From NCBI RefSeq assembly GCF_016031635.1, contig NZ_JACEGD010000019.1, positions 186,001-250,000 of the forward strand: a DNA stretch of 64,000 nt. The letters run 5' to 3'. Below, in pieces: positions 1-10,493 of this stretch. Position 1 is the stretch's first letter. Each line of letters opens with the position of its first letter. A model generated the notes under the pieces. That model ran no database searches. It was not told the origin of the DNA and was given only the letters and a program-made list of their open reading frames with translations. Source of the stretch: Bradyrhizobium diversitatis. Lineage in GTDB: Bacteria > Pseudomonadota > Alphaproteobacteria > Rhizobiales > Xanthobacteraceae. The position numbers and the translations under genes were made by a program.

Positions 1-1446
1 CTTGTGCGACAGGATCACGATCGCGGCCGAGCCGATGAAGCAGCCGTATTTCTCCAGCGTACCGAAATCGAGCGGAATATCGTCCATCGACGCCGGTAGA
101 ATGCCGCCCGACGCACCGCCCGGCAGGTAAGCGTAGAACTGGTGGCCGTCGGCCATGCCGCCGCAATATTCCTCGATCAGCTCACGCACGGTGATGCCCG
201 CGGGCGCGAGCTTCATGCCTGGATTCTTCACGCGCCCGGAGACCGAGAAGCTGCGCAGACCGTGACGCTCGTGGCGGCCATGGCCCTTCCACCAGTCGGC
301 GCCCTTCTCGACGATGTCGCGCACCCACCACAGCGTCTCGATGTTGTTGATCAGCGTCGGCAGGCCGAACAGGCCGACCTGGAACGGGTAAGGCGGCTTG
401 TGCCGGGGCAGGCCGCGCTTGCCTTCGATGCTTTCGAGCAGCGAGGATTCCTCGCCGCAGATGTAGGCGCCGGCGCCGCGCCGCATGTGCAGCGTCGGGC
501 CGCCCGGCGGCAGCTTTGCGATCTCGCGCTGGAGGATCTCGCGTGCGGCCGGATACTCGTCGCGCAGATAGATGTAGACGTCGGAGGCCTGCACCACATG
601 CGCGCCGATCAGCATGCCCTCGATGAAGCGGTGCGGATCGGTTTCGAGGTAATAGCGGTCCTTGAACGTGCCGGGCTCGCCCTCGTCGCCATTGATCGCC
701 ATCAGCCGCGGCCCAGGCTCTCCCAGCACCGCGCGCCATTTGCGCCCCGTGGGGAAGCCGGCGCCGCCGAGGCCGCGCAGCGAGGCATCGTCGAGCGCTT
801 TCAGGAGATCGTCCTTCGACAACTCGCCGGAGCGCAGGCGGCCCAGCAGCTTGTAACCGCCGCCGGCGACATAGGCGTCGTAGTCGACATATTCGGGCAG
901 ATGCGCGTGAATGTCGTCGGCCTTGGCCGCCGCCATCACATTGGCGACGGTGGCGTGATCGACGAAGTTGTGACCGACTTCCGCGGCGGGCGCACTATCA
1001 CAACGACCGACGCAGGGCGCGCGCACGACGCGGATGCCGGGACCTGACGCGCTCTGCAGATCTTCGAGCAGCTTCTCGCCACCAAGCATCGCGCAAGTCA
1101 GCGAATCGCAGACGCGGATCGTCAGCGGCGCGATATCGGGCTCGCCTTCCTTCACCACATCGAAATGCGCGTAGAAGGTCGCCGTCTCGAACACCTCGGC
1201 GAAGGCGAGCTTCATCTCGTCGGCGAGCGCGGCCAGATGCGCAGCCGAGATCTGGTGATATCTGTCCTGGACCAGGTGCAGATATTCGATCAGCAGATCG
1301 CGCCGCCGCGGCCTGTCGCCGAGCAATAGCTCGATCTCGTGCGCGGCCGTGGGGTCGACCTGCCGCCCCTTGGGCGTCGCCTTGGCGCGTCGGCGTCCCT
1401 CACCGGGATGCTCGAAGGAGCGGACCTCATGCACGTCGTGGCTCAT
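1..1446 (-). CDS. fdsB: NAD-dependent formate dehydrogenase beta subunit, NuoE-NuoF fusion (partial)
   Basis: This is the diaphorase subunit of a soluble NAD-linked formate dehydrogenase; it passes electrons from the alpha subunit through FeS centres and FMN to NAD. The first 482 residues are visible and the C-terminal [4Fe-4S] part lies beyond the left edge. Residues 35-175 form a NuoE-like thioredoxin-fold domain with Cys113, 118, 145 and 149 as [2Fe-2S] ligands. The NuoF-like part follows, with GLGGAGFPTGRKW (225-237) and NGDEGEPGTFKDR (252-264) for FMN/NADH binding. ATG at 1446 follows a purine-rich leader. Fused E+F architecture is also known in Methylobacterium Fdh1. The formate reading rests on context (OxlT-like carrier, fdhD, Mo-cofactor genes); the domains alone would also fit another NAD-linked FeS-flavoprotein such as a hydrogenase diaphorase. 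Confidence 0.85.
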   Translation of the reverse strand, partial: MSHDVHEVRSFEHPGEGRRRAKATPKGRQVDPTAAHEIELLLGDRPRRRDLLIEYLHLVQDRYHQISAAHLAALADEMKLAFAEVFETATFYAHFDVVKEGEPDIAPLTIRVCDSLTCAMLGGEKLLEDLQSASGPGIRVVRAPCVGRCDSAPAAEVGHNFVDHATVANVMAAAKADDIHAHLPEYVDYDAYVAGGGYKLLGRLRSGELSKDDLLKALDDASLRGLGGAGFPTGRKWRAVLGEPGPRLMAINGDEGEPGTFKDRYYLETDPHRFIEGMLIGAHVVQASDVYIYLRDEYPAAREILQREIAKLPPGGPTLHMRRGAGAYICGEESSLLESIEGKRGLPRHKPPYPFQVGLFGLPTLINNIETLWWVRDIVEKGADWWKGHGRHERHGLRSFSVSGRVKNPGMKLAPAGITVRELIEEYCGGMADGHQFYAYLPGGASGGILPASMDDIPLDFGTLEKYGCFIGSAAIVILSHK

Positions 1447-1492
1447 CGATTCGTCTCGACCTCGTCTTAGAACGGCTCCAGTTCTAGCTTCT

Positions 1493-1508
1493 GGCATGCC
1501 AAATGCCA
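1493..1508 (-). promoter_or_regulatory. possible sigma-54-type promoter before fdsB
   Basis: The minus strand reads TGGCATTTGGCATGCC. It keeps the GG and GC dinucleotides at the 10-nt spacing required for sigma-54 and matches TGGCA exactly, but departs from the consensus at CG and at the first T of TTGC. It would start RNA near 1481, about 35 nt before the fdsB ATG. The same bases contain the palindrome GGCAT-N5-ATGCC, so a repressor or activator site is an alternative reading. Confidence 0.3.
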
Positions 1509-1714
1509 ATCAAGTTATCATGTTCAAGGAAGCAGTTGAGTGCAGCCCACGAGCAGCCCCAAGGACAACCGTGGATCGCTGCCCGGACACAGCCTTGCGT
1601 TCGTCCAACGCGCCAACTGACAGAACGAAGCCTGAATTGGTCTGGAGAATCAATAAAGGCTTCCTATGCTGCGATAGCGAAATCGCATCGAAGTCCCGCT
1701 CCGACGCTACGGCG

Positions 1715-1735
1715 GGAGCGCGCATCGCGCGCTCC
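1715..1735 (-). terminator. hairpin after the MFS carrier gene
   Basis: A 9-bp perfect GC-rich stem (GGAGCGCGC / GCGCGCTCC) with a 3-nt loop lies 20 bp past the carrier stop codon. No T-run follows on the minus strand, so it may attenuate, stabilise mRNA ends or act with Rho rather than be a classical terminator. The rest of the 309-bp gap to fdsB holds no convincing gene. Confidence 0.45.
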
Positions 1736-1755
1736 TGCTCGCGATGAATGTGCGA

Positions 1756-3397
1756 TCAGAAGATCTTGACTGCGCTCTCCACCGTCTTCCACACGCCCCA
1801 AGCCAAGGGAACGCCGACGAAGGCCCAGAACAGCGCCGCCCTGGCGTCGAGCCCGCCAAAGCCGATGCCGTAGGAGCCATGCGGCCCCGCAGCTGCAGCG
1901 CTGGCGCTCGCCGCCTGCAACTTGGCGACATCGGCGTCCTTCATGTGCCACTTCGAATCGACCGGCTTGATCAGATAGTTGCAGATCAGGCCCGCGATCA
2001 ACATCGCGCACAGGATGTACATGGTGGTGTTGTAGAGCTGGTCGCGCGGCACGCCGGCCGCGAGCTGGAACTCGCGGATGTAGTTGACCACGACGGGGCC
2101 GATGATGCCCGCGGTCGACCATGCCGTCAGCAACCGGCCGTGGATGGCGCCGACGAACTGGGTGCCGAACATGTCCGCGAGATAGGCCGGCACGGTCGCG
2201 AAGCCGCCGCCATACATCGACAGGATGATGCCGAAGCCGAGCACGAACAGCAGCTTCGAGCCCATCGCCGCGAAGGTCGGCGCCAGCGCATAGAGCACGA
2301 TGCCGAGGACGAAGAACGTGTAGTAGGTGTTCTTGCGCCCCATGAGGTCCGACATCGAGGCCCAGAAGAAGCGACCGCCGATGTTGAACAATGACAAGAG
2401 ACCGGCGAAGCCCGCAGCGATCGCCGCGATCGCAGCTTTCTGCTCGACCGAAAGCTGGCTGAAGGTCAGCTCCGGATGCCCGATCAGCTTGCCTGCGAAG
2501 ATCTCCTGGAGCATGGGCGAGGCCATGCCGATCACGCCGATACCCGCCGACACGTTGAGGCAGAGCACCCACCATATCAGCCAGAATTGCGGCGTCTTGT
2601 GTGCGTTGTCGAGGTGCACATGGTGCTCGGTGATCATCGACTTCTTCTCACTCGGCGGCGTCCAGCCCTCGGGCTTCCAGCCGGCCGGCGTCACGCGATA
2701 GGCGAAGGCGCCGATCATCATGAAGACGAAATAGACCACCCCCATCGTGACGAAGGTCTCCCAGACACCGACGGAGGTGGGCGTCTTGAAGTAGTTAATC
2801 AAGAGATTGGCCAGGGGTGCTCCGATCATGGCACCGCCGCCAAATCCCATGATGGCCATGCCGGTCGCCATGCCGCGGCGATCCGGAAACCATTTGATCA
2901 AAGTCGACACCGGAGAGATGTAGCCGAGCCCGAGTCCGACGCCGCCGATCACGCCACATGATCCAGAGCTGGTGGACGTAGACGCCGAAGGCACCGATCA
3001 GAAGCCCGCCGCCCCAGCAGCAGGCGGCGACGACGCCCGCCTTGCGCGGACCGGCGCGCTCGAGCCAGCCGCCCCAGATCGCGGCGGAGACGCCGAGCAG
3101 GACAAAGAACAGCGTGTACATCCACCCGAGGCTCGCAACCTTCCAGTCGCAGCTCGTTGTGAACAGCTCCTGCCACAGCGACATGTCCGGGCATGACTTC
3201 GGCGCCGCGATGCCGATCGCACGCGACAGCGGCAGCCAGAACACCGAGAAGCCGTAGGCCATGCCTATGCACAGATGGATGCACAGCGCTGCCGGCGGCA
3301 CCAGCCAGCGATTGAAACCGGCCGTCGCGATCGTGCGTTCACGATCGAGGAAGCCGGAGGCACCAACCGGTGCAAGAACGGTATCGGCAGTCGTCAT
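1756..3397 (-). pseudogene. OxlT-like MFS carrier (oxalate/formate antiporter family), frameshifted
   Basis: A 12-helix major facilitator of the oxalate:formate antiporter family, probably moving formate, oxalate or a related small acid. The reading frame from ATG 3397 (GGGAGG 9 nt upstream) gives about 147 residues, up to VHQLWIMW. It then leaves frame at about 2953/2954. The continuation, GLGLGYISPVSTLIKWFPDR onward, is in another frame to the stop at 1756. Family members have about four residues (a GSG/GYG turn) between these segments, so about 11 nt appear to be missing. Both halves otherwise look well conserved, so the break is recent or a sequencing error. The gene sits downstream of a sigma-54 promoter and a two-component pair and upstream of the formate dehydrogenase. 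Confidence 0.8.
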
Positions 3398-3631
3398 AAG
3401 CATTCCCTCCCAGGCGCGGCCTTGCCGGCACATCGGTTTGAGACCGGTCGTGTGCGCGCTTGGCAGCCGCGCAGGACAGGTCGGACTTCATGTCGAAGGA
3501 GAATCGTCTGATGCGCATCGCCTCATATGCGCCGAGCAAGCAGCCGATCGCGGGTTGTCCTTCGCCTCGCAAGCAGCGTTGCCGTGACGGCTATCGCCCC
3601 CTCATCCCCCTCAACACCCTGTCATGAGATG

Positions 3632-3647
3632 AGCAACGCACGTGCCA
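3632..3647 (-). promoter_or_regulatory. sigma-54 (RpoN) promoter for the MFS carrier
   Basis: The minus strand reads TGGCACGTGCGTTGCT, a full match to the consensus TGGCACG-N4-TTGCW. The -24 GG is at 3646-3645 and the -12 GC at 3634-3633, predicting a start near 3621 and a leader of about 220 nt before the carrier ATG at 3397. The neighbouring response regulator has the GAFTGA motif required to activate sigma-54 polymerase, which supports the call. Confidence 0.85.
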
Positions 3648-3684
3648 GAAGCCGCATCGTGACGATTCAATGACTTCCCGCAAC

Positions 3685-3696
3685 GCAATATATTGC
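3685..3696. promoter_or_regulatory. 12-bp perfect palindrome between promoter and enhancer sites
   Basis: GCAATATATTGC is a perfect AT-centred palindrome about 50 bp upstream of the sigma-54 -24 element and just downstream of the paired GGACA palindromes. It could bind a second regulator or mark a bend. No protein can be assigned. Confidence 0.35.
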
Positions 3697-3699
3697 AGG

Positions 3700-3735
3700 G
3701 GACAGAATGTCCTGAATCCCTCGGACAAAATGTCC
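3700..3735. promoter_or_regulatory. paired enhancer palindromes GGACA-N3-TGTCC
   Basis: Two perfect 13-bp palindromes, GGACAGAATGTCC (3700-3712) and GGACAAAATGTCC (3723-3735), have centres 23 bp apart, about two helical turns. They lie about 85 and 108 bp upstream of the predicted start of the carrier transcript, the usual place for NtrC-family activator sites. The second ends two bases before the kinase stop codon. The probable binder is the adjacent NtrC-type regulator (5744-7177); this is inference from spacing and context. Confidence 0.7.
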
Positions 3736-3737
3736 AA

Positions 3738-5743
3738 TCAGGCCGCTTCCGGTAGCCACACCGTGAATGTACTTCCGGAGCCGACGCGGCTTTCGGCCGT
3801 GATCTGTCCGCCCTGGCGCTTGATCAGCGTCTGGCTGATGGAGAGGCCGAGCCCGGTGCCTTGCCGCTGTTTCGTGGTGAAGAAGGGATCGAATATCTTT
3901 TCGATCACCTCGGTGCTCATGCCGATGCCGGTATCAGTGACTTCGATGGCGACGCCTCGATGGCCGTCGCGCTCGGCATCGAAGGAGCGAAGCGTCAGGG
4001 TTCCGCCGTCCGGCATGGCGTGGATCGCGTTGACGATGAGATTGACCAGGACCTGCTGCAGCTCGTTGCGGTTCATCAGCACGAGCCGGTTGGCGCGGTC
4101 GTCCCTGACCACGCCGATCTCGGTCTTGTTCAGAAGATGCTGCACCAGCGGCAGACAGTCGGAGATGACGCTGGCCGGCGCATGGCGCTCGACATAGCCG
4201 GCATATTCCTCCGGCCTTGCGAACTGCAGCAGCTTGGTCACGATCTGGCTGATGCGGTGAATCTGCTCGTCGAGCAGGCGGAACTCGACCTTCGCCTTGT
4301 CGGCATCGGCGCCGAACACGCTGCGGATGACGTCGAGATTGCCCTGCATCACCGCGATCGGATTGTTGATCTCATGGGCCACGCCGGCGGTGATCTCGCC
4401 GATTGCAGCCAGCTTCTCGGACATGATGAGCTGCTTGGTGGTCGCCTCGAGCTTGAGATTGGCGTGCTCGAGGTCGCGCGTGCGCTCGCGCACGCGGATG
4501 TTCAGCTCCTCATTCCACTCCCGGAGCTGTCGGTCGCGTTCCTGGATCTGGTCGAGCAGGCTGTCGAGATGAACCGCGACGCGGCCGATCTCGTCACCCA
4601 GCACCGGCATCTTGGTGCGGGCGGAGAGATTCCCGCGCTCCACCTCGCTGATCGTCGCCGTGACGCGCTCCAGCGGCATGAAGATGGAGCTCGCCCAGCG
4701 CAGGAAGATCGGCACGGTCGCAGCGGTGATGGCGATGAACGCTGCAACGATGATCACCAATGTCTGGTATTTGGCTTCGCTGAACGGCTTCTCCAGGAAG
4801 CCGACATAGAGCATGCCGACGCGCTTGCCGTAACTGTCGACCAGCGGCTCGTAGGCGGAGATGTACCAATCATTGACCACGAAGGCGCTGTCGAGCCAGG
4901 TGCGCCCCTCGCCCAGCACGGCCGAGCGCACCGCCGCCGACACGCGCGTGCCGAGCGCGCGCCGCCCCTCGAACAGGCGGACGTTGGTCGATATCCGCAC
5001 GTCGTCCAGGAACAGCGTCGCGGTCCCCTGGCTGCCCTCCGGCAGGCTCGCCGCGCGATAAACGAGATCGTTGATCGTGTCGATGAATTCCAGGTTCTGG
5101 TTGAGCAGCGTGCCGCCGACCAGCGCAGCGGCGCCACCGTCAGGCAGCATCGCCCGGCTCGCCGCATGCACGACCATGCCGCGCGTCTCCGTGCTGCGGT
5201 CGGTCGGCACTGCGTTCGGGGTCGGCACGAGGTCCAATCGCGCGCGCTCGGCGAGGGCCGGCGAGCTCGTCATTGCCGAAGATGTCGACGCCTGTTGCAG
5301 GGACCTGGCCCGACAGCGCCGAGGTGATGATCGGCCAGTCGCTCCTCGGTCGACGCTGCAACGGCGGCGACGAGGCCAGGACATCCCCGCGATCGTTGGT
5401 CAGATACAGGAAATCGAGACCGATCTCCTTGCGGGTCTCCTCGAGCAGATCCTGCAGGGAGCTGCGCGCATCCGGCGCCAGCACCTCGTGGAAGCGGGCC
5501 GACAGGCTGAGCGCCCGCAGCTGGACGCCGGTCTTTTCCAGGATGCGGGCGAGATATTGGTGGGCGATGGTGAGATCGCCGTTCACCTTGGAGATCAGGG
5601 TCGCGTCGAATTTCGCGTTCCAGCGATAGATCGCAACGCCGAGCAGGAGCGGCAGGATGACCAGCATCGGCAGCAGCGCGATCGCGAGCAGCCGGAAGCG
5701 GACGGAGCGTCCCCGCACGGGCTCGCCGCTGCGGCCGACAGCA

Positions 5744-5751
<8 letters not shown>
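3738..5751 (-). pseudogene. sensor histidine kinase, frameshifted in the sensor domain
   Basis: Membrane-bound sensor kinase partner of the NtrC-type regulator. ATG 5751 overlaps the regulator's stop (ATGTCTGA), so the two are translationally coupled. Order: an N-terminal membrane helix, an extracytoplasmic double-Cache-like sensor, a second helix (IIVAAFIAITAATVPIFL), a HAMP linker, a coiled coil, an H-box (GVAHEINNPIAV) and an HATPase with N, G1 (DTGIGM) and G2 (GTGLGLSIS) boxes. The frame changes between about 5255 and 5268: VDIFGNDELA ends in one frame and LAERARLDLVPTPNAVP continues in another. The kinase half is intact but lacks an obvious start of its own. Likely signal: oxalate, formate or a related acid, by context only. 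Confidence 0.8.
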
Positions 5752-7177
<1,426 letters not shown>

Positions 7178-7319
7178 TCCCGATGTCTTAGGTTTGAGAA
7201 TCTTGGGTTCGAGATCATCCCACCGCAATAATCGGCGTCTTTCGCATTGCAGCGAAGCGACGGCCGTTTCCCCGCAGGCGCAGCATAGTCAAAGGTCGCC
7301 GCCGTGAACATTCGCCTTT

Positions 7320-7553
7320 CTACGGGGCGCCGCTCTTTTCGACCAGAAACACGATGCGCGCCTCGTTGCGCTCGGTGATCTCGACCTTGTCGCCGGTCTC
7401 GCGGATCAGGTTCGGAATGTCAATCACCGACAATGGATCGGTGCAGTGAACCTCGAGCTGATCACCCGGCTGCAAAGGCTTGAGCGCCTTGCGCGTCTTC
7501 AGGGCAGGCAGCGGGCATTTCAGTCCGGTGAGATCGAGCATGGTTCTGGTCAT
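7320..7553 (-). CDS. tusA: TusA-family sulfur-carrier protein
   Basis: A 77-residue protein of the TusA/SirA fold with the hallmark Cys13 in GLKCPLPALKT, which carries a persulfide. It lies 46 bp after moeA in a minus-strand group with mobB and close to fdhD, so it may pass sulfur toward the Mo-cofactor of formate dehydrogenase rather than to tRNA. That role is inferred from position; other TusA paralogues serve tRNA thiolation or sulfur oxidation. Confidence 0.85.
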   Translation of the reverse strand: MTRTMLDLTGLKCPLPALKTRKALKPLQPGDQLEVHCTDPLSVIDIPNLIRETGDKVEITERNEARIVFLVEKSGAP

Positions 7554-7599
7554 GGCTGCAACATGGCGGGACCGGTCGATCGCGTCAACGCAAGGGCGC

Positions 7600-8856
7600 C
7601 TAGAGCAGACCCGCGTAGGACAGGAAGCCGACGTCCTGCCCCGGCTCGACATTCGTGATGTCCTCGTCGAGTTCGACGAGGCCATCGGTCTCGACCAGCG
7701 ACGACAGCAGCCCGGCCCCCTCGCGCGGAAACTTGATCGCCTCGAGCGCACCGTCCTGCGCGCGCCGCAGGGAGGCGCGCACATATTCCCGCCGGCCGGC
7801 CTTCTTCCTGTAAGTGAACGCCGCGCGCAGCGGGATGGGCGTCAACGGTTCCGGCAAGCCACCCGCGAGCGCCAACACCGTCGGTCGCACCACATGGACG
7901 AACGTCACGAAGCTCGCGACGGGATTGCCGGGCAATCCGATCAGCGGCGTGCCGCCGATGATGCCCATCGCCACGGGACGGCCGGGCTTGATCGCCATCC
8001 GCCACAGCACCAGCGAGCCGATGCTCTCGACCGCCGCCTTGACGTGATCCTCCTCGCCGGTCGAGACGCCGCCGGTGGTGAGGATCAGGTCATGGTGACC
8101 CGCGACCTGCTTCAAGCCGTTCGCGAGCGACGTCCGCTCGTCGCGCAGAATGCCGAGGTCGCTGACCTCGCAGCCGAGCCGGCGCAGCATCGCCATCAGC
8201 ATGAAACGGTTGGAATCGAACAACTGCGAGGCGGCGCGCGGCTCGCCGGGCGACGCCAATTCGTCGCCGGTCGAGAACACGGCGACACGGATGCGCCTGA
8301 CGACCTCGAGCCCCGTCAGGCCGAACGCGGCGGCAAGGGCGACATGCTGCGGTCGCAAGCGTTGGCCGGCGCGGAGCGCGACGTGACCCTGCGGAATGTC
8401 CTCGCCTGCGGGACGGACATTGGCCCCACGCTTCAGCCCCGGCGGCAGCACGATCCTGCCTGAAGCATCGATGCGGACGTCCTCCTGCATGAAGACGGTT
8501 TCAGCCTCCGGCGGCATCGGCGCGCCCGTGAAGATGCGTGCGGTGTAGCCGGGCCTGATCGGCGCTTGCGCAAGACCGCCGGCCTGGATGCGGCCGTCGA
8601 GCGGGAACGCCCGTTCGGCGCCTGCCGGAAGGTCGGCGTTGCGCAGGGCGTACCCGTCGACGGCGGAGTTGGTGAACGGCGGCAGCGGCAAAGGTGCGGC
8701 CACATCGCGCGCGAGCACGCGCCCGTCGGCGTCGACCAGCGCCACGGTTTCGAGATCGACAATCGCGTTGACGCGCGCCGTGATGAGGCCAACGGCTTCG
8801 TCGACCGACATCATCGGGCCGCCGAAGGCAAAGCAATCGTCCGATAGTTGCGCCAT
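7600..8856 (-). CDS. moeA: molybdopterin molybdotransferase MoeA
   Basis: Inserts molybdate into adenylylated molybdopterin, the last step of Mo-cofactor synthesis. The 418 residues match the usual MoeA length and show all signature segments: NSAVDGYALR, STGDELASPG, TTGGVSTGEEDHV and GLPGNPVASF. It starts 9 bp after the mobB stop and is followed by tusA, so the three probably form an operon. This is the only one of three MoeA-like genes in the window that looks wholly canonical. Confidence 0.95.
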   Translation of the reverse strand: MAQLSDDCFAFGGPMMSVDEAVGLITARVNAIVDLETVALVDADGRVLARDVAAPLPLPPFTNSAVDGYALRNADLPAGAERAFPLDGRIQAGGLAQAPIRPGYTARIFTGAPMPPEAETVFMQEDVRIDASGRIVLPPGLKRGANVRPAGEDIPQGHVALRAGQRLRPQHVALAAAFGLTGLEVVRRIRVAVFSTGDELASPGEPRAASQLFDSNRFMLMAMLRRLGCEVSDLGILRDERTSLANGLKQVAGHHDLILTTGGVSTGEEDHVKAAVESIGSLVLWRMAIKPGRPVAMGIIGGTPLIGLPGNPVASFVTFVHVVRPTVLALAGGLPEPLTPIPLRAAFTYRKKAGRREYVRASLRRAQDGALEAIKFPREGAGLLSSLVETDGLVELDEDITNVEPGQDVGFLSYAGLL

Positions 8857-8865
8857 GGTGCCTCG

Positions 8866-9393
8866 TCAGCCTATCGCGGCGCTCTTTGCCACCGCTTCCT
8901 CGACCGGCATCGCCGCGCGCAGCAACAGTTCCGCGGCAGCCGCGATATCGTCGAGATGGACAGTCGGCAGCCTTGTGTCAATCGCGACGTCGCTCGCAAT
9001 CCCGGCAATGCCGGGATCATCGGGAAACAGCAACGGCTTGCCGTTGCCGGCGCGGTGCACCTCGATCTTGCGATGCGGCTCACGCTTGAAACCCTCGACC
9101 ACGACGAGATCGACGGCGGAGAGCTTGCCGAGCAGCTCCGGCAGCCGCGGCTCCGCCGCCCCGCGCAGCTCATGCATCAGCGCCCAGCGGTTGGACGAGG
9201 CGACCAGCACCTCCGCCGCGCCGGCCTCGCGATGGCGCCAGGAATCCTTGCCCGGCACGTCGACGTCGAACTGGTGATGCGCATGCTTGATCACGGAGAC
9301 GCGCAGGCCCTGCGCGTTGAAATGCGGGATCAGCCGCGTCAATAGCGTTGTCTTGCCCGCACCGCTCCAGCCTGCAAGGCCGATGACTTTCAT
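8866..9393 (-). CDS. mobB: molybdopterin-guanine dinucleotide biosynthesis protein MobB
   Basis: A small GTP-binding helper of MobA in making the guanine dinucleotide form of Mo-cofactor. The P-loop GWSGAGKTT is at residues 8-16 when translation starts at ATG 9393, the start that puts the P-loop strand at the N-terminus as in known MobB. About 175 residues, close to the family length. It begins the mobB-moeA-tusA group and is divergent from fdhD-mobA across a 200-bp region containing a large palindrome. Confidence 0.92.
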   Translation of the reverse strand: MKVIGLAGWSGAGKTTLLTRLIPHFNAQGLRVSVIKHAHHQFDVDVPGKDSWRHREAGAAEVLVASSNRWALMHELRGAAEPRLPELLGKLSAVDLVVVEGFKREPHRKIEVHRAGNGKPLLFPDDPGIAGIASDVAIDTRLPTVHLDDIAAAAELLLRAAMPVEEAVAKSAAIG

Positions 9394-9450
9394 TCCAGCT
9401 CCGTCGCTGCGCACGACTCAGTCCTTGGGTGGAACCGCCGGTCCAACCCC

Positions 9451-9528
9451 GTCATTGCGAGCGCAGCGAAGCAATCCAGACTGCCGCCGCGGAAAGATCC
9501 TGGATTGCTTCGCTCCGCTCGCAATGAC
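9451..9528. repeat. 78-bp inverted repeat, GTCATTGCGAGC family
   Basis: Arms of 29 bp (9451-9479 and 9500-9528) begin GTCATTGCGAGCG and end GCAATGAC, with a 20-bp loop; pairing is nearly complete. Such palindromes are scattered in intergenic DNA of Bradyrhizobium and relatives. This one lies between the divergent mobB and fdhD genes. Confidence 0.85.
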
Positions 9529-9602
9529 GCCGAGGCGGCATTTCGCTCTTTCCCGCCATGCTTATATCGGCTTGACCCGAATGTCATGCTAACCTCGCCG
9601 CC

Positions 9603-10493
9603 ATGATGAAGATCGACAAAGCCCCGGTGCCCCTGATCATCCCCAATCCCGACGACCCGCGCCTGACCCAGAGCGTGACCGGGACCGACCAGACCGGCGC
9701 CAAGGTCGAGATCAAGGTCCCGATGGAGCGGCCACTGACGCTCTACCTGAATGCCCAGGAGATCGTCACCATGATGACGATCGGCGACTATCCCGAATAT
9801 CTGGCGCTCGGCTATCTGCTGAACCAGAACATGCTGAAATTCAACGACGTGGTCACCGAGGTCGAATACGACGACGACCTCCAGGTGGTCGTGGTGCGCA
9901 CCGCACATCACACCAATTTCGAGGCCAAGCTGAAGAAGCGCACTCAGACCTCAGGCTGCGCGCAGGGAACCGCCTTCGGTGATCTGCTGGAGGCCGTCGA
10001 GAGCGTCGCGCTGCCGAAGGCCGAGCTGCGCACCTCCTGGCTCTACCAGATGACGCAGACCATCAACACCATGCCTTCGCTCTATCTCGAAGCCGGCGCG
10101 ATCCACGGCTGTGTGCTGTGCAAGGCGGGAGAACCACTCTGCTACACCGAGGACGTCGGCCGCCACAACGCCGTCGACAAGATCGCGGGCTGGATGTACC
10201 GCCACGGCGTCGAGCCTGGCGACAAGATCCTCTACACCACCGGGCGTCTCACCTCGGAGATGGTGATCAAGACTGTCCGCATGGGCATTCCGATTCTGGT
10301 GTCGCGCTCCGGCTTCACCGCCTGGGGCGTCGATCTCGCAAGGCAGGTCGGGCTGACGCTGGTGGGACGCACCCGCGGAAAGCGCTTCATTGCGCTCGCA
10401 GGCGAGGAGCGCATCGTCTACGACCAGAACCTTGCTTACGTCGAGGAGGAGTCGGCCAGACACAAGCGCAAGGGTGAAGGTGGTGACGACTAG
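9603..10493 (+). CDS. fdhD: formate dehydrogenase accessory sulfurtransferase FdhD
   Basis: Transfers sulfur from a cysteine desulfurase to the molybdenum (or tungsten) centre of formate dehydrogenase. 296 residues, with the conserved [11 protein letters not shown] block at 183-193 and [12 protein letters not shown] downstream. The E. coli protein has two loop cysteines (C121-x-x-C124). Here the aligned loop reads SGCAQG with only Cys119, while extra cysteines occur at 170, 173 and 180 ([14 protein letters not shown]). The gene overlaps mobA by about 11 bp. ATG 9603 is used; the second codon is also ATG. Confidence 0.93.
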   Translation: MMKIDKAPVPLIIPNPDDPRLTQSVTGTDQTGAKVEIKVPMERPLTLYLNAQEIVTMMTIGDYPEYLALGYLLNQNMLKFNDVVTEVEYDDDLQVVVVRTAHHTNFEAKLKKRTQTSGCAQGTAFGDLLEAVESVALPKAELRTSWLYQMTQTINTMPSLYLEAGAIHGCVLCKAGEPLCYTEDVGRHNAVDKIAGWMYRHGVEPGDKILYTTGRLTSEMVIKTVRMGIPILVSRSGFTAWGVDLARQVGLTLVGRTRGKRFIALAGEERIVYDQNLAYVEEESARHKRKGEGGDD

